A DNA stretch of 64,000 nucleotides from Bactericera cockerelli (GCA_024516035.1 CM044958.1:923566-987565); one strand, 5' to 3'; positions 54,293 through 62,673 are shown, counted from the first letter of the stretch. Translations and numbers: made by a program. The notes: generated by a model from the sequence alone, not told the origin.

Positions 54293-55109
54293 TCAGAGTC
54301 AATCTCATTGGGGGGAAAAAAACATCTGGACGAATCAACTAGAGCCACCCTGTCATTTGAGAGGTACAAGTGTAGTCGTTGTATATAACATAATATCAAA
54401 ACTTAATGGATACCTAAGTTTTGATAGTGTGTTGATATCACTGAGATCATATACCATAGAGATAACCCGATGTTTCAAAACTTGCGACCAAGAGGGACCA
54501 TCAGCTGATTTGAAAATCAGTTCCAGATCGGTCATAATTTTTCTCTCGCGAAGGAGTGGGTACCTACCTAAACTACCTTATTCTTCTAAAATAATATTTT
54601 TACTTTTTTCATACCTACCTATTTGTTACTTTTGTCTTTCTTCCTCTTTTACTTTCCTTTTTTTCTACTTATTATGTAGTAATACAAAATTTGGTATCTG
54701 CCGTGAAAATTAAGAAAGTTTAGTTATCCGCCACTGTCTGAGGCGAATTCAAATAAATTGAACCAATCAGAGGCCGGGACTTGTTGAAAGAGGGACCATC
54801 AGCTGTTCAAAGTTGGACGCACAATTTTGTTCTATTCGAGGTAGGTAAGGTTCCCTCTATGTTATATGATCTCAGTAGTTAATATCAAAACCTATTGACT
54901 GTACAGTGTACAGTAAACTTAATAGTCACGGTGAATATAATACAAATTTAAATATTTAGATTTATGATATTTTGTAGATAATGATCTAAGATATTATAAA
55001 AAAAGTAGTTCTATTAGATTTTGATAGGTTATAGTATTAATTCAACAAGTTCAACATGGTGACATATTTTATAATAATAATAATGAAACTAGGACAAGTC
55101 AAACATCTA
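54293..55109. other. Intergenic DNA with inverted segments
   Basis: GAGGGACCATCAGCTG occurs at 54491 and again at 54785; the latter with AACCAATCAGAGGCC. ATATCAAAACT occurs at about 54392 and 54884. Possibly a decayed DNA element. The 118-codon frame at 54357 shows no known motif. Confidence 0.4.
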
Positions 55110-55238
55110 GAGCGAAATTAATAGACGTTTTTGTAATACCTCTGTGGCGCTAAGTCATGGATTGCGTACTGTGTGAGATGAGGAAAACCGACGCTTAGCA
55201 ATGACTTGTGTTGTAGAATTTGTCTATTAATTTCGCCC
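55110..55238. mobile_element. MITE-J copy
   Basis: Left GAGCGAAATTAATAGACG, right GTCTATTAATTTCGCCC followed by TTA. The internal CTCTGTGGCGCTAAGTCATG and ATTGCGTACTGTGTGAG are as in the other copies. Confidence 0.78.
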
Positions 55239-55282
55239 TTAATCTTGTGACTATGAATTACTCCAGATGACAATGAATCTTA

Positions 55283-55403
55283 GGGCGGAATTAATAGACT
55301 TTTTGTAATACTACTGTGGCGCTAAGTCCAAATTTTGCGTACTGTCTTAGATGGGGAAAATCGATACTAAGTCATGACTTAAGTTCTCGATTTTATGTAT
55401 TAA
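55283..55403. mobile_element. MITE-J copy split by a Helitron
   Basis: TTA then GGGCGGAATTAATAGAC at the left. It runs to TTTTATGTATTAA, where the Helitron begins; the missing right end TTTCGC resumes at 56185 after the Helitron. 55324-55403 is duplicated at 55871-55950. Confidence 0.8.
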
Positions 55404-55481
55404 CAAGCGGGCTGTCGCCCGCTTTGCGGGCCGAGGCATGGCCGTGAAAGCAAAAAATCCTTTTTTGCCAATGGCAGGTGT
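55404..55481 (-). mobile_element. Partial Helitron (duplicated 3' end)
   Basis: Identical to 55951-56028: the hairpin AGCGGGCTGTCGCCCGCT and GGCATGGCCGTGAAAGC, then it breaks off at GGCAGGTGT into LINE sequence. Confidence 0.8.
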
Positions 55482-55783
55482 CGCCTAAAAGAGCAAAAGA
55501 AATGCTCTGTCTGAGCAAAGAGGAATTAAGAATCCTTACTGGCTTTCTAACAGGCCATTGTAGCCTCAACTACCATCTCAACAAGATGGGTATTGCTCAA
55601 GACGCAAAGTGCCGTCTCTGTGAAGAGGCCCCAGAGACAGCAAAACACATTCTCTGTGAATGTGGAGCAGCCTCTCACACCCGACTGAAACACTTCTCAA
55701 GGCTGACTCTAACACCTAAAGAAGTCAATGAAATCAGTCCTAAAAGAATCTTAAGCTATATTAAAAGCTTAGATCTCTTTTAG
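55482..55783 (+). pseudogene. R1-like LINE C-terminal fragment
   Basis: Frame PKRAKEMLCLSKEELRILTG, then LTGHCSLNYHLNKMG and the zinc knuckle CRLC...TAKHILCEC, stop at 55781-55783. It is the same C-terminal module as at 3-1052 and 57922-58200. The ORF opens in Helitron sequence, so the LINE part is severed at both ends. It lies between the two copies of a 158-base direct repeat. Confidence 0.85.
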
Positions 55784-55950
55784 AATAACATGGGCATGTC
55801 ACAAAAGATCTATCTAAGGTCGCAGTGACAAAGAGCTTTCGTAGCCGATAGCCCTACCCTTACCAATACCAAGTCCAAATTTTGCGTACTGTCTTAGATG
55901 GGGAAAATCGATACTAAGTCATGACTTAAGTTCTCGATTTTATGTATTAA

Positions 55951-56184
55951 CAAGCGGGCTGTCGCCCGCTTTGCGGGCCGAGGCATGGCCGTGAAAGCAA
56001 AAAATCCTTTTTTGCCAATGGCAGGTGTTGTAGTGGGAATTTCGAAAAATCCTGTCTTATTGCACATCTAGACTATAAGACAAAGCTACCTACCAAATTT
56101 CAGCTTCCTAGGACTTACGGTTTGGGCTGTAGAGCGATGATCAGTAAGTGGTCAGTCAGTGACTTTGACATTTATATATTAAGA
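55951..56184 (-). mobile_element. Non-autonomous Helitron inserted in MITE-J
   Basis: Minus-strand start TCTTAATATATAAATGTC (56184 inward), end hairpin AGCGGGCGACAGCCCGCT; the terminal CTAG is changed to CTTG. Host MITE-J reads ATTAA before it and TTTCGC after it, so it entered an A|T site. Confidence 0.85.
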
Positions 56185-56191
56185 TTTCGCT

Positions 56192-56511
56192 CCCCGTCTC
56201 ATATTATTATTATTATAAAATAGGTTAGTATTATTAAACTGAGGGCATTAAGTGATATTGTTACTATCTATAACACAATATCAATAACATCGTAATGAAT
56301 ACTATTTTTTTTTAAAGAAAAAGTAGTTGTGCCCCGGAACCACTTTTGCATTTCTTCAGGGTATACTATTAGGTTAAGAAAGTGATATACTGTAGTAATA
56401 TAGAAAGTGCTTTGTTAATATTTGTCATAGGTAATAGAGGCTACCTATCTAACTCTGAATACAGCACTACCTATACATATCAATGACTATAAAGTAAACT
56501 AACACCCGTAC
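56192..56511. other. Intergenic DNA with a SINE-F piece
   Basis: 56322-56368 has GTGCCCCGGAACCAC and TTTCTTCAGGGTATAC, an antisense SINE-F 3' end. No gene. Confidence 0.5.
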
Positions 56512-56693
56512 TTATGAATGATTTCAAGTCTGACTTCAGACAGAATATGGCACCAGGGAGAATTCGGTGGTCGTGGTTTTACTCTCTTCTCCCCACAAAA
56601 GTCCCTCAAAAAAAATGAGACACTAAAACCACAACCACCGAATTCTCCCTGGTGCCATATTCTGTCTTGAGTTAGACTCGAAATCATTCATAA
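56512..56693. mobile_element. Foldback MITE with long arms
   Basis: About 70-base arms: TTATGAATGATTTCAAGTC...GACAGAATATGGCACCAGG...GGTGGTCGTGGTTTTA against its complement ending GAAATCATTCATAA. The loop is about 40 bases. No coding capacity. Confidence 0.82.
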
Positions 56694-56772
56694 ACACGGT
56701 TGTCACAGTCGTGTAGAAAACATAATATCAAAACTTAATAAAGAAAGTTAACGAAGGAATAGTAAACATTAA

Positions 56773-56901
56773 GGGCAAAATTAATAGACGTTTTTGTAAT
56801 GCCTCTGTGGCGCTATGTCTTGATTTGCGTACTATCTTGGATGGCGAAACCAAGTGCTAAGTCATGACTTAAGAACTCGAATTCGTCTATTAACTTCACC
56901 C
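56773..56901. mobile_element. MITE-J copy
   Basis: TAA then GGGCAAAATTAATAGACG; right end GTCTATTAACTTCACCC. 129 bases, the same length as the copy at 63006. It lies just beyond the REPTOR/CREBRF 3' UTR. Confidence 0.8.
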
Positions 56902-57068
56902 TTGGCTTAGCAAATTCGTTGGCAGCTTTCTGCAACACTTCATCGGTCACCTATTCAATAGCCCACCTCGCTCCACGTAGCTGCAACCTAGTGGCAGGGT
57001 TCAACACTTTGTTTCCTGAGCTCTCAAAGCAGACTCGGGGTTGAGGGTTCATGGCCAGGTCATCGTGT
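56902..57068 (-). other. REPTOR/CREBRF 3' UTR (probable)
   Basis: Repeat-free sequence of higher GC between the stop codon and MITE-J. No AATAAA is seen on the minus strand in this piece, so the transcript end is not placed and may be farther left. Confidence 0.45.
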
Positions 57069-57175
57069 TCAACTGTTGGTCTGGTACTCTTCCAGACCCC
57101 CGTTTGGTATACCGGCTTTCACCCTGTCCAAGATTTTGTTGACGAATTCCGTCGTTTGACCCGCCACTTTTATTT
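57069..57175 (-). CDS. CREBRF: REPTOR/CREBRF-type bZIP factor, last coding exon
   Basis: Acceptor AATTTTCAG|AAATAAAAG at 57175. One base (A) from the previous exon completes the first codon, giving KIKVAGQTTEFVNKILDRV, then a segment with IPNGGLEE and a stop at 57069-57071. Vertebrate CREBRF has VAGQTSEFVNQVLEK and NPTGGL at the same place, as I recall it, which fixes both frame and identity although this exon is only 107 bases long. It encodes the C-terminus after the zipper. The intron to the previous exon (57176-58238) holds Tail-O, a SINE-A scrap and a LINE fragment. Confidence 0.85.
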
Positions 57176-57259
57176 CTGAAAATTAAAGGAGGAAGTTGTC
57201 TGTCAGTACACAAAAAGAGATAAGGGAAAAGAAAAAAGACCAAATTCTCACGATTGTTA

Positions 57260-57420
57260 TTATTATTATTTTACACTTTATTAGACATAAATGGACAGTA
57301 AAAAAAATGGAAACAATATATAAAAATAAAATGAAAAAGAATAGAAAAATATATAAAAACCTATGTCCTAACTAAAGGGCGGGATTATTGCCTATGTCAA
57401 TCTCTTTCACCCAACCGTTG
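57260..57420 (-). repeat. Tail-O inside the last intron
   Basis: Antisense: TTACACTTTATTAGACATAA, AAATGGAAACAATATATA, CCTATGTCCTAACTAAAGGG, ATTGCCTATGTCAATCTC. Confidence 0.75.
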
Positions 57421-57921
57421 ATCGCACATTGAAATATGTGATTCAGAATGAGCCGACTTTTTAACTTAAGTAGGCTGGAGACTATCATTCTCCCAGCAGA
57501 AGCCAAGCTGTCAACAACAACAACATAAAATGATAAGTGGTTATTTTGATTATTATGTCCATTTTTTAGTGGATAGCATCGACATTACCAGAACTCGGTC
57601 TAATGCTCTATGTTGATCAGTAAATTAAGAAACCTCACTATTTTAATCGGTATAAAAAGAAACCTCACTATTTTAATCAATATAAAAAAGGAATTCTTTC
57701 TTTAAATAAATGTTCTTAAAAAAAAGAAACCTTCTCTATTTTTATCAGAAAGAAAGAAACCTCTCTACTTCTATCAGTATAATCAGTGCCAGCCTCCGTG
57801 GCGTAATGGTTGGGACTACTGCCCGTGACCAGGGAGAAAATCTCTCATCCCATTTCCCAGTTCTGTGCCTATGACGGCCCAACTGGGCTTAGTTGAGAGT
57901 GGTTGTCCATTGCTTAACACC
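57421..57921. other. Intron DNA with small repeats
   Basis: 57421-57525 is the dispersed GATCGCACATT...AGCCAAGCTG repeat (see 12612). AAAGAAACCTC-ACTATTTTAATCA units repeat at 57625-57780. 57792-57830 is a SINE-A head scrap. Confidence 0.5.
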
Positions 57922-58200
57922 CTAAGTCCAGAAACCTGTTCCCTTCATGAGAAGTGTCAGTCTCTGGACGAGGTGTTCTTGGTTATGGAGATCTTCGAGA
58001 TTACTGGATTCGAAAATCCTAAATCTCCTGTTATCCAGCGCCTCACATTCGAAGAGAATGTGTGTTGCTGTTTCTTCTTCCAGACCACATAGCCTACAAT
58101 CGATTGGTTCTCCTCTAGAGAGTCCTAATCTGTGTAAGTGTTTCCTAAGTGGTCCGTGGCCTGTGAGTAGGCTCACTATTATGGTAAGTAAGTAAGGCAT
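57922..58200 (-). pseudogene. R1-like LINE C-terminal fragment in an intron
   Basis: Frame with IIVSLLTGHGPLRKHLHRLG and the knuckle CRLC...TATHILFEC, stop at 57922. It has the same module as 55482 and 3-1052 but is clearly diverged. It sits 38 bases beyond a REPTOR/CREBRF splice donor, in the same orientation as the gene. Confidence 0.85.
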
Positions 58201-58238
58201 TCAACCCAAATTGAAAAAATAAATAAACCATCACTCAC

Positions 58239-58432
58239 TGGCGGCGTGCTTGGCTATCCTATCACACTGGGCGGCCAGGTCGGCTCTCTGGTGGGGTTCC
58301 GCCCGGCACATGAGCACCAGACTCTCCTTCACCTGGGCGATGGCTCCCAGGAGCCGCCGGTGCTCGCACTCCACGCCCACCAGCTTGATCTTGTTGGCCT
58401 CGTGCTGCGCTTTCTTCTTCAGGCGACACGCC
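58239..58432 (-). CDS. CREBRF: REPTOR/CREBRF bZIP exon (basic region and zipper)
   Basis: It uses acceptor TATTGCAG|GGCGTG (58433) and donor A|GTGAGT (58239/58238). It continues exon 62497 in phase: AG + G makes the R of KLASR, followed by [19 protein letters not shown], then [17 protein letters not shown], and ends HAA plus one base. This is the right half of the bZIP basic region (N-x7-R signature completed across the junction) and a short zipper. In Drosophila the homologue REPTOR drives stress and catabolic genes when TORC1 is inhibited; vertebrate CREBRF modulates CREB3. The first 68 bases of the exon and its acceptor edge are duplicated 121 bases upstream, separated by a CAATA microsatellite, and that outer acceptor would shift the frame. 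Confidence 0.9.
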
Positions 58433-58489
58433 CTGCAATACAATACAATACAATACAATACAATACAATACAATACAATACAATACAGG
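58433..58489. repeat. CAATA pentanucleotide microsatellite
   Basis: About ten copies of CAATA. On the minus strand it reads TATTG repeats ending TATTGCAG, so the microsatellite itself supplies the U-rich tract for the acceptor of exon 58239-58432. Confidence 0.93.
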
Positions 58490-58557
58490 CTCCACGCCCA
58501 CCAGCTTGATCTTGTTGGCCTCGTGCTGCGCTTTCTTCTTCAGGCGACACGCCCTGC
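58490..58557 (-). pseudogene. Duplicate of the bZIP exon 5' edge
   Basis: Sixty-eight bases identical to 58369-58436, including the acceptor AG (58554-58555, here CCCCGCAG|GGCGTG). It codes the same [17 protein letters not shown] start, but reading on runs into the TATTG repeat in a frame that does not rejoin the exon (offset 121, not divisible by 3). Confidence 0.9.
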
Positions 58558-58895
58558 GGGGAAACATGACATTTTTCTTTTCTTTAGTGCTAAATAATGA
58601 ATAAATAAATGAGTTTCTTGATGTTATTACGTCTCAAGTTTATTGGGTAGCACACTTTTCCGTATGCTGTCCACTGAGCTGTCCCGGTAGCTCAGTGGTA
58701 AAGGCGGCACTCTGTGAATCCACAGGTTCCAGAGGTCGTGGGTTCGACACCCAGCCGGGACATGACAAGTTATCCTCCCATTTGGGATTTTTACCACATA
58801 ATAATATATCTTGGGTTTACTGCTGGAATAATGGGACTTTAATAGTCCTTATCGGGCAGTATAAATAAGGCGATATTATTATTATTATTATTATG
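58558..58895 (+). repeat. Intron with SINE-G copy
   Basis: 58681-58885 is a sense SINE-G with the best-preserved head: acceptor GTCCCGG/CCGGGAC, TAGCTCAGTGGTAAAGG, GGGTTCGACACCCAGCC, about 82 bases long like a class II tRNA. The tail ends ATATTATTATTATTATTA. 58602-58670 is a SINE-D tail scrap (CAAGTTTATTGGGTAGCAC). Confidence 0.8.
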
Positions 58896-59465
58896 AAAAA
58901 AATAAATAAAAATCTTTATTTGTGTTACCTGGACGCGTATATATTTATTTGTGTTATCTGGACGCGAGTTTGTTCTTCTCCTTACGGTATGTTTCTTTGT
59001 GTTATTATATCACAAGTTTATTGGGTAGCACACTTTTCCGTATGAAAAAAAAAAATCTTTATTTGTGTTACCTGGACGCGTATATATTTATTTGTGTTAT
59101 CTGGACGCGAGTTTGTTCTTCTCCTTACGGTATGTTTCTTTGTGTTATTATATCACAAGTTTATTGGGTAGCACACTTTTCCGTATGAAAAAAAATAAAT
59201 AAAAATCTTTATTTGTGTTACCTGGACGCGTATATATTTATTTGTGTTATCTGGACGCGAGTTTGTTCTTCTCCTTACGGTATGTTTCTTTGTGTTATTA
59301 TATAACAAATTTATTTGGTAGCACACTTTTCCGTATGAACAAAAAAAAAAATATTTATTCTGGTTACCTGGACAAGAGTTTGTTCTTCTCCTTACGGTAT
59401 GTTTCTTTGTGTTATTATATCACAAGTTTATTGGGTAGCACACTTTTCCGTATGAAAAAAAAATA
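58896..59465. repeat. Tandem array carrying copies of a splice donor edge
   Basis: About four units of 143-150 bases (starts 58921, 59064, 59214, and a shorter one near 59356). Each unit has ACCTGGACGCG, then CTGGACGCGAGTTTGTTC and TTCTCCTTACGG, which copies the 3' end of exon 62497-62673. A SINE-D-like tail (TTATTGGGTAGCACAC, TTTTCCGTATG) and an A run follow. On the minus strand the outer motif reads GTCCAG|GTAAC, i.e. a decoy 5' splice site, at 58927, 59070, 59220 and (as TTGTCCAG|GTAAC) 59365. Confidence 0.9.
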
Positions 59466-59469
59466 TATA

Positions 59470-59920
59470 TATGGCCCCATTTACGATCCAAACCTAAATG
59501 AATGGAGAATTCAACACAATGCTGAAGAAACAGAAATATTATAACACCCCAATATCATCCAACAGCTGAAAAAGAGAAAACTTCAGTGGGCAGGTCATCT
59601 GGCAAGAATGGATGACTCTAGAATACCCCATTTAGTACTGCTGCACAATCCTGGTGGACTAACACATAGACGACCGGCATGTTTTTAGTGAATTCTCCCG
59701 TGGCACCGACGATGTTTAGGCTATTCACAGGCGTAGTACATGCGTGTACCACCGGTGGTACACCCGGTCGTCTAAGTGTTAAGAACAAGAGGCAGACCAA
59801 GAATGCGTTGGGAGGACAATATCAGTGAAGATAGTCAAGAGATGGGAGTTTTACCCAGTGAATGGAAGATTGCAGCACAAGATAGAATTCGTTGGAGGGC
59901 TGCTATAGAACAAACATAAA
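59470..59920 (+). pseudogene. LINE ORF C-terminus split by MITE-N
   Basis: Before the MITE: PNLNEWRIQHNAEE, a stop codon, then LQWAGHLARMDDSRIPH and HNPGG. After it: RTRGRPRMRWEDNIS to RIRWRAAIEQT and a stop at 59917-59919. WAGHxARMDD and GRPRxRW are standard for LINE C-termini. The tail GCCGTCGTCACAATAAAGTAAAGTA recurs at 62460-62490. Broken by a stop, a frame change and the insertion. Confidence 0.8.
59663..59778. mobile_element. MITE-N inserted in a LINE remnant
   Basis: CACATAGACGACCGG at the left (after CTAA), CCGGTCGTCTAAGTG at the right, then TTAA (59779-59782). It contains one GTGTACCACCGGTGGTACAC palindrome. Shorter than the copy at 5788. Confidence 0.78.
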
Positions 59921-59976
59921 TATGGTCGAAGGCCGTCGTCACAATAAAGTAAAGTATAATAATAATAGAAAATCTT

Positions 59977-60456
59977 ATCCCACAAAAAACTACCGTTAAA
60001 AAAAGGGCCAAGTTCCAGAACAGAACTATCCAAAAAGGTTTCGCCAATGAATGCAGTGATATCTTGTTTGCGGCCAAGTTATCTTGGTACTAAACTATTT
60101 CTTTTATTAAACCCCGTTTTCAGAGTTCCTCATTTGGTATGTTTTTAAACGCAAACTATCCTCTAACTTGGCCAGTGTCGCTCCTTGTGATGGTTATATT
60201 GTTATTCTGTACCTATACATATAGTCGTAATATTCAATACAACCGATGTCATAAAACTGGCCAAGTTAGAGGATATTTTGCGTTTAAAAACATACCAAAT
60301 GAGGAACTCTGAAAACGGGGTTTAATAAAAGAAATAGTTTAGTACCAAGATAACTTGGCCGCAAACAAGATATCACTGCATTCATTGGCGAAACCTTTTT
60401 GGATAGTTCTGTTCTGGAACTTGGCCCTTTTTTTAACGGTAGTTTTTTGTGGGATA
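59977..60456. repeat. 480-base inverted repeat with near-identical arms
   Basis: Left arm 59977-60175 (TATCCCACAAAAAACTACCG to CCTCTAACTTGGCCAG) and right arm 60257-60456 (CTGGCCAAGTTAGAGG to ACGGTAGTTTTTTGTGGGATA) match almost throughout. The loop is 81 bases. Both strands therefore show the same open frame (MAANKISLHSLAKPFW), which is a mirror artefact. Confidence 0.88.
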
Positions 60457-60539
60457 TCATTACTTTTTGTAAATGGTTCGTTTCCCAGCACGTTTCATTA
60501 TTTTTTATTAAAAATTTCAAGATTATTCACTTTCATATG

Positions 60540-61480
60540 CTCCCTAAAACGACACCGATTGACAGCAGAAATAGTGCGAAAGTGCCGGTTTTCAGATTTT
60601 TTCCTGTACTTTTACAATAAACCCTACCATCATGCAAAATTTCAGCTTTCTAGGTAGTAGGGAAATGCCTCATAATTTATATGCATAATCGAGTATACTT
60701 CCTCCCTAAAATAACACAGTTTAACACCATGATGAGTGCGAAAGTTCCGGTTTTCAGACTTTTCCCAGTATTTTTACAATAAACCCTACCAGTATACAAA
60801 ATTTCAGCTTTTTAGGTAGTAGGGAAGTGCCTCATAATTTATATACATAATATAGTGCTCCCTAAAACGACACCGTTAAACAGCAGAAATAGTGCGAAAG
60901 TGCCGGTTTTCAGATTTTTCCCTGTACTTTTACAATAAACCCTACCATCATGCAAAATTTCAGCTTTCTAGGTAGTTGGGAAGTGCCTCATAATTTAGAT
61001 CCATAATCGATTATATATATCCTCCGTAAAACGACACCGTTTAACAGCATGATAAGTGGGAAAGTTCATGTTTTCATATTTTTCCCAGTACTTTTACAAT
61101 AAACCCTACCAGTATACAACATTTCAGCTTTTTAGGTAATAGGGAAGTGCCTCATAATTTATACACATAATATAGTATAGTTCCTCCCTAAAACGACACC
61201 TTTTAACAGTTTTTAGAACTTTTTCAGATTTTTCCCTGTACTTTTATAATAGACCCTACCATCATGCAAAATTTCAGCTTTTTAGGTAGTCGGGAAGTGT
61301 TTCATAATTTAGATCAATAATCGATTATATATTTTCTCCCTAAAACGACACCGTTTTACACCATGATAAGTGAAAAAATTCCGGTTTTCAGATTTTTCCC
61401 TGTACTTTTACAATAAACCCTACAATCATGCAAAATTTCAGCTTTCTAGGTAGTCGGGAAGTGCCTCATAATTTTGATGA
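60540..61480. repeat. Six-unit tandem array, about 158 bases per unit
   Basis: Units begin CTCCCTAAAACGACACCG at 60540, 60702, 60859, 61022, 61184 and 61336. Each contains CGAAAGTGCCGGTTTTCAG, TTTACAATAAACCCTACC, CAAAATTTCAGCTTTCTAGG and AGTGCCTCATAATTTA. A CAGT/CAGTCAAT stretch follows at 61487-61512. It begins right after the 480-base inverted repeat. Confidence 0.88.
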
Positions 61481-61512
61481 TCTGTCAGTCAGTCAGTCAA
61501 TCAGTCAGTCAG

Positions 61513-61819
61513 TATCAAAATCGCAAATTTCAAAATTACATTCCTCTGAAAGTTTTTTGCATAGAGTCTTTAAATTTTCAATGTCTTTTTAATGATATTA
61601 GGACAATCTCTGTTCCAAATTTCATATCTCTATGATCAATTGAACCGAAGATATGAGGGTGTGAAAAACCGGGTGAATCGGTTCGTGTAAAGATACACTG
61701 CCGTGCTTGCTGGAACTTGGCCTGGCGCACTGCCGTGCGCTCAGATAAGGGCAAAGTTTTATAAGTAAAGCTATTAAGCCCAGAACAAAATTATGAGGTT
61801 ATGTTATACAATTCATGCA
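61513..61819. other. Intron DNA and LINE 3' end
   Basis: 61690-61750 has a duplicated CTGCCGTGC motif. The rest is probably the 3' flank of the CR1-like copy. No gene. Confidence 0.4.
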
Positions 61820-62293
61820 CTATTTAATAGAGAAATAATCATCAATTTTAGCTTTGAATGAGTTTGTGGATGGAGCATTAATCATGGTATCAGTTAATGA
61901 ATTCCAGTTACAAAATACCCTGTTACTAAAAAAATATTTTCTAACATCTTTTTTATTTCTTTCTTTAAATATTTTTTTAGAATGACCTCTGGTTCTACAT
62001 GAATTATTTAATGTGAACATGTATTTAAGGTCAACACTGATTTTATCATTTAAAATAATGTATGAGTAAATAAGGTCACCACGTTCACGTCTAGTTTCTA
62101 ATGAAGTTAGGTTAAATGATTTGAGTCTTTGATTGTATGATTTAGTTTTAAGACTTGGTGGAACTTTGGTAATTTTTCTCTGGATTTGCTCAATAGCATT
62201 AATGTTCTTTTTCAAATGTGGGGACCAAACAGGGGTATTAAAATCAAGAATTGGTCTTACATAGGTTTTGTATATTTTATTTACAAAATACAA
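61820..62293 (-). pseudogene. CR1-like LINE reverse transcriptase C-terminus
   Basis: Uninterrupted 157 codons: YVRPILDFNTPVWSPHLKK, IEQIQRKITKVPPSL, RLKSFNLTSLETRRERGDLI, then RGHSKKIF and FFSNRVFCNWNSL, stop at 61820. The order VRPxLxYxxxVWSPxLxxDIxxxExxQR...L..RRxRGDL is typical of CR1-group elements. The frame does not open with ATG and stops being LINE-like at 62293, so the copy is 5' truncated. It lies in the intron in gene orientation. Confidence 0.85.
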
Positions 62294-62299
62294 AAGTAA

Positions 62300-62425
62300 A
62301 GTAAGTAAATTACCTGGACGCGAGTTTGTTCTTCTCCTTACGGTATGTTTCTTTGTGTTATTATATCACAAGTTTATTGGGTAGCAAACTTTTCCGTATG
62401 AACAAAAAAAAAAAAAAAAAAAAAA
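62300..62425. repeat. Extra copy of the exon 62497 donor edge with tail and A run
   Basis: GTAAGTAAATTACCTGGACG...GAGTTTGTTCTTCTCCTTACGG repeats the donor edge and the adjoining intron of exon 62497-62673 (there GTAAGTAAGTTACCTGG). It continues with the same TATGTTTCTTTGTG...TTCCGTATG tail as the 58896 array and an A22 run. Confidence 0.88.
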
Positions 62426-62496
62426 TAGAACATGCTATAGAACAGACATATGGTTGTTAAGGCCGTCGTCAGAATAAAGTAAAGTAAGTAAGTTAC
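62426..62496 (+). repeat. LINE 3' tail
   Basis: CATGCTATAGAACAGACATA and AAGGCCGTCGTCAGAATAAAG match the tail of the LINE at 59470-59920, ending in AAAGTAAAGTAAGTAAG just before the exon donor. Confidence 0.7.
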
Positions 62497-62673
62497 CTGG
62501 ACGCGAGTTTGTTCTTCTCCTTGCGGGTCTTGGGCCGCACGTTGAGGGGCAGCTCACTGACGGGCGTCATGTCCGTGATGTGTCTCTGGAGCTTGTCCAG
62601 CTCCAGGCCTATGGAGTGCAGCTTGCGCGGGTTGGGCGTCAGATCGTTGCCGTCACCCTTGCGAGCCTTGCCG
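62497..62673 (-). CDS. CREBRF: REPTOR/CREBRF exon, pre-bZIP conserved block
   Basis: Acceptor TCCCCGCAG|CGGCAAGG at 62673 and donor GTCCAG|GTAAC at 62497, 177 bases. With two bases from the previous exon it codes [55 protein letters not shown]. This is nearly the vertebrate CREBRF sequence, and the basic region begins at its end (NKLASR). Local GC is much higher than in the introns. The last 28-30 bases and the donor are copied repeatedly into the next intron. Confidence 0.93.

Noticed and set aside
55478..55783. Independent 101-residue gene with a zinc knuckle
   Set aside because: Its first codons belong to a Helitron end and the remainder is a severed LINE C-terminus.
58231..58238. Stop codon TGA as the end of the bZIP protein
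   Set aside because: The TGA lies within the donor GTGAGTGA; splicing to 57175 gives a conserved CREBRF C-terminus in phase, which is the better reading.
58681..58762. Possible tRNA gene with a long variable arm
   Set aside because: The acceptor and T arm pair, but the anticodon stem does not form well and the same head with a body and tail recurs, so it is a SINE-G head.
59835..60657. Conserved protein seen twice (MAANKISLHSLAKPFW)
   Set aside because: The two ORFs are mirror images of one inverted repeat, so their agreement is not evidence of coding.
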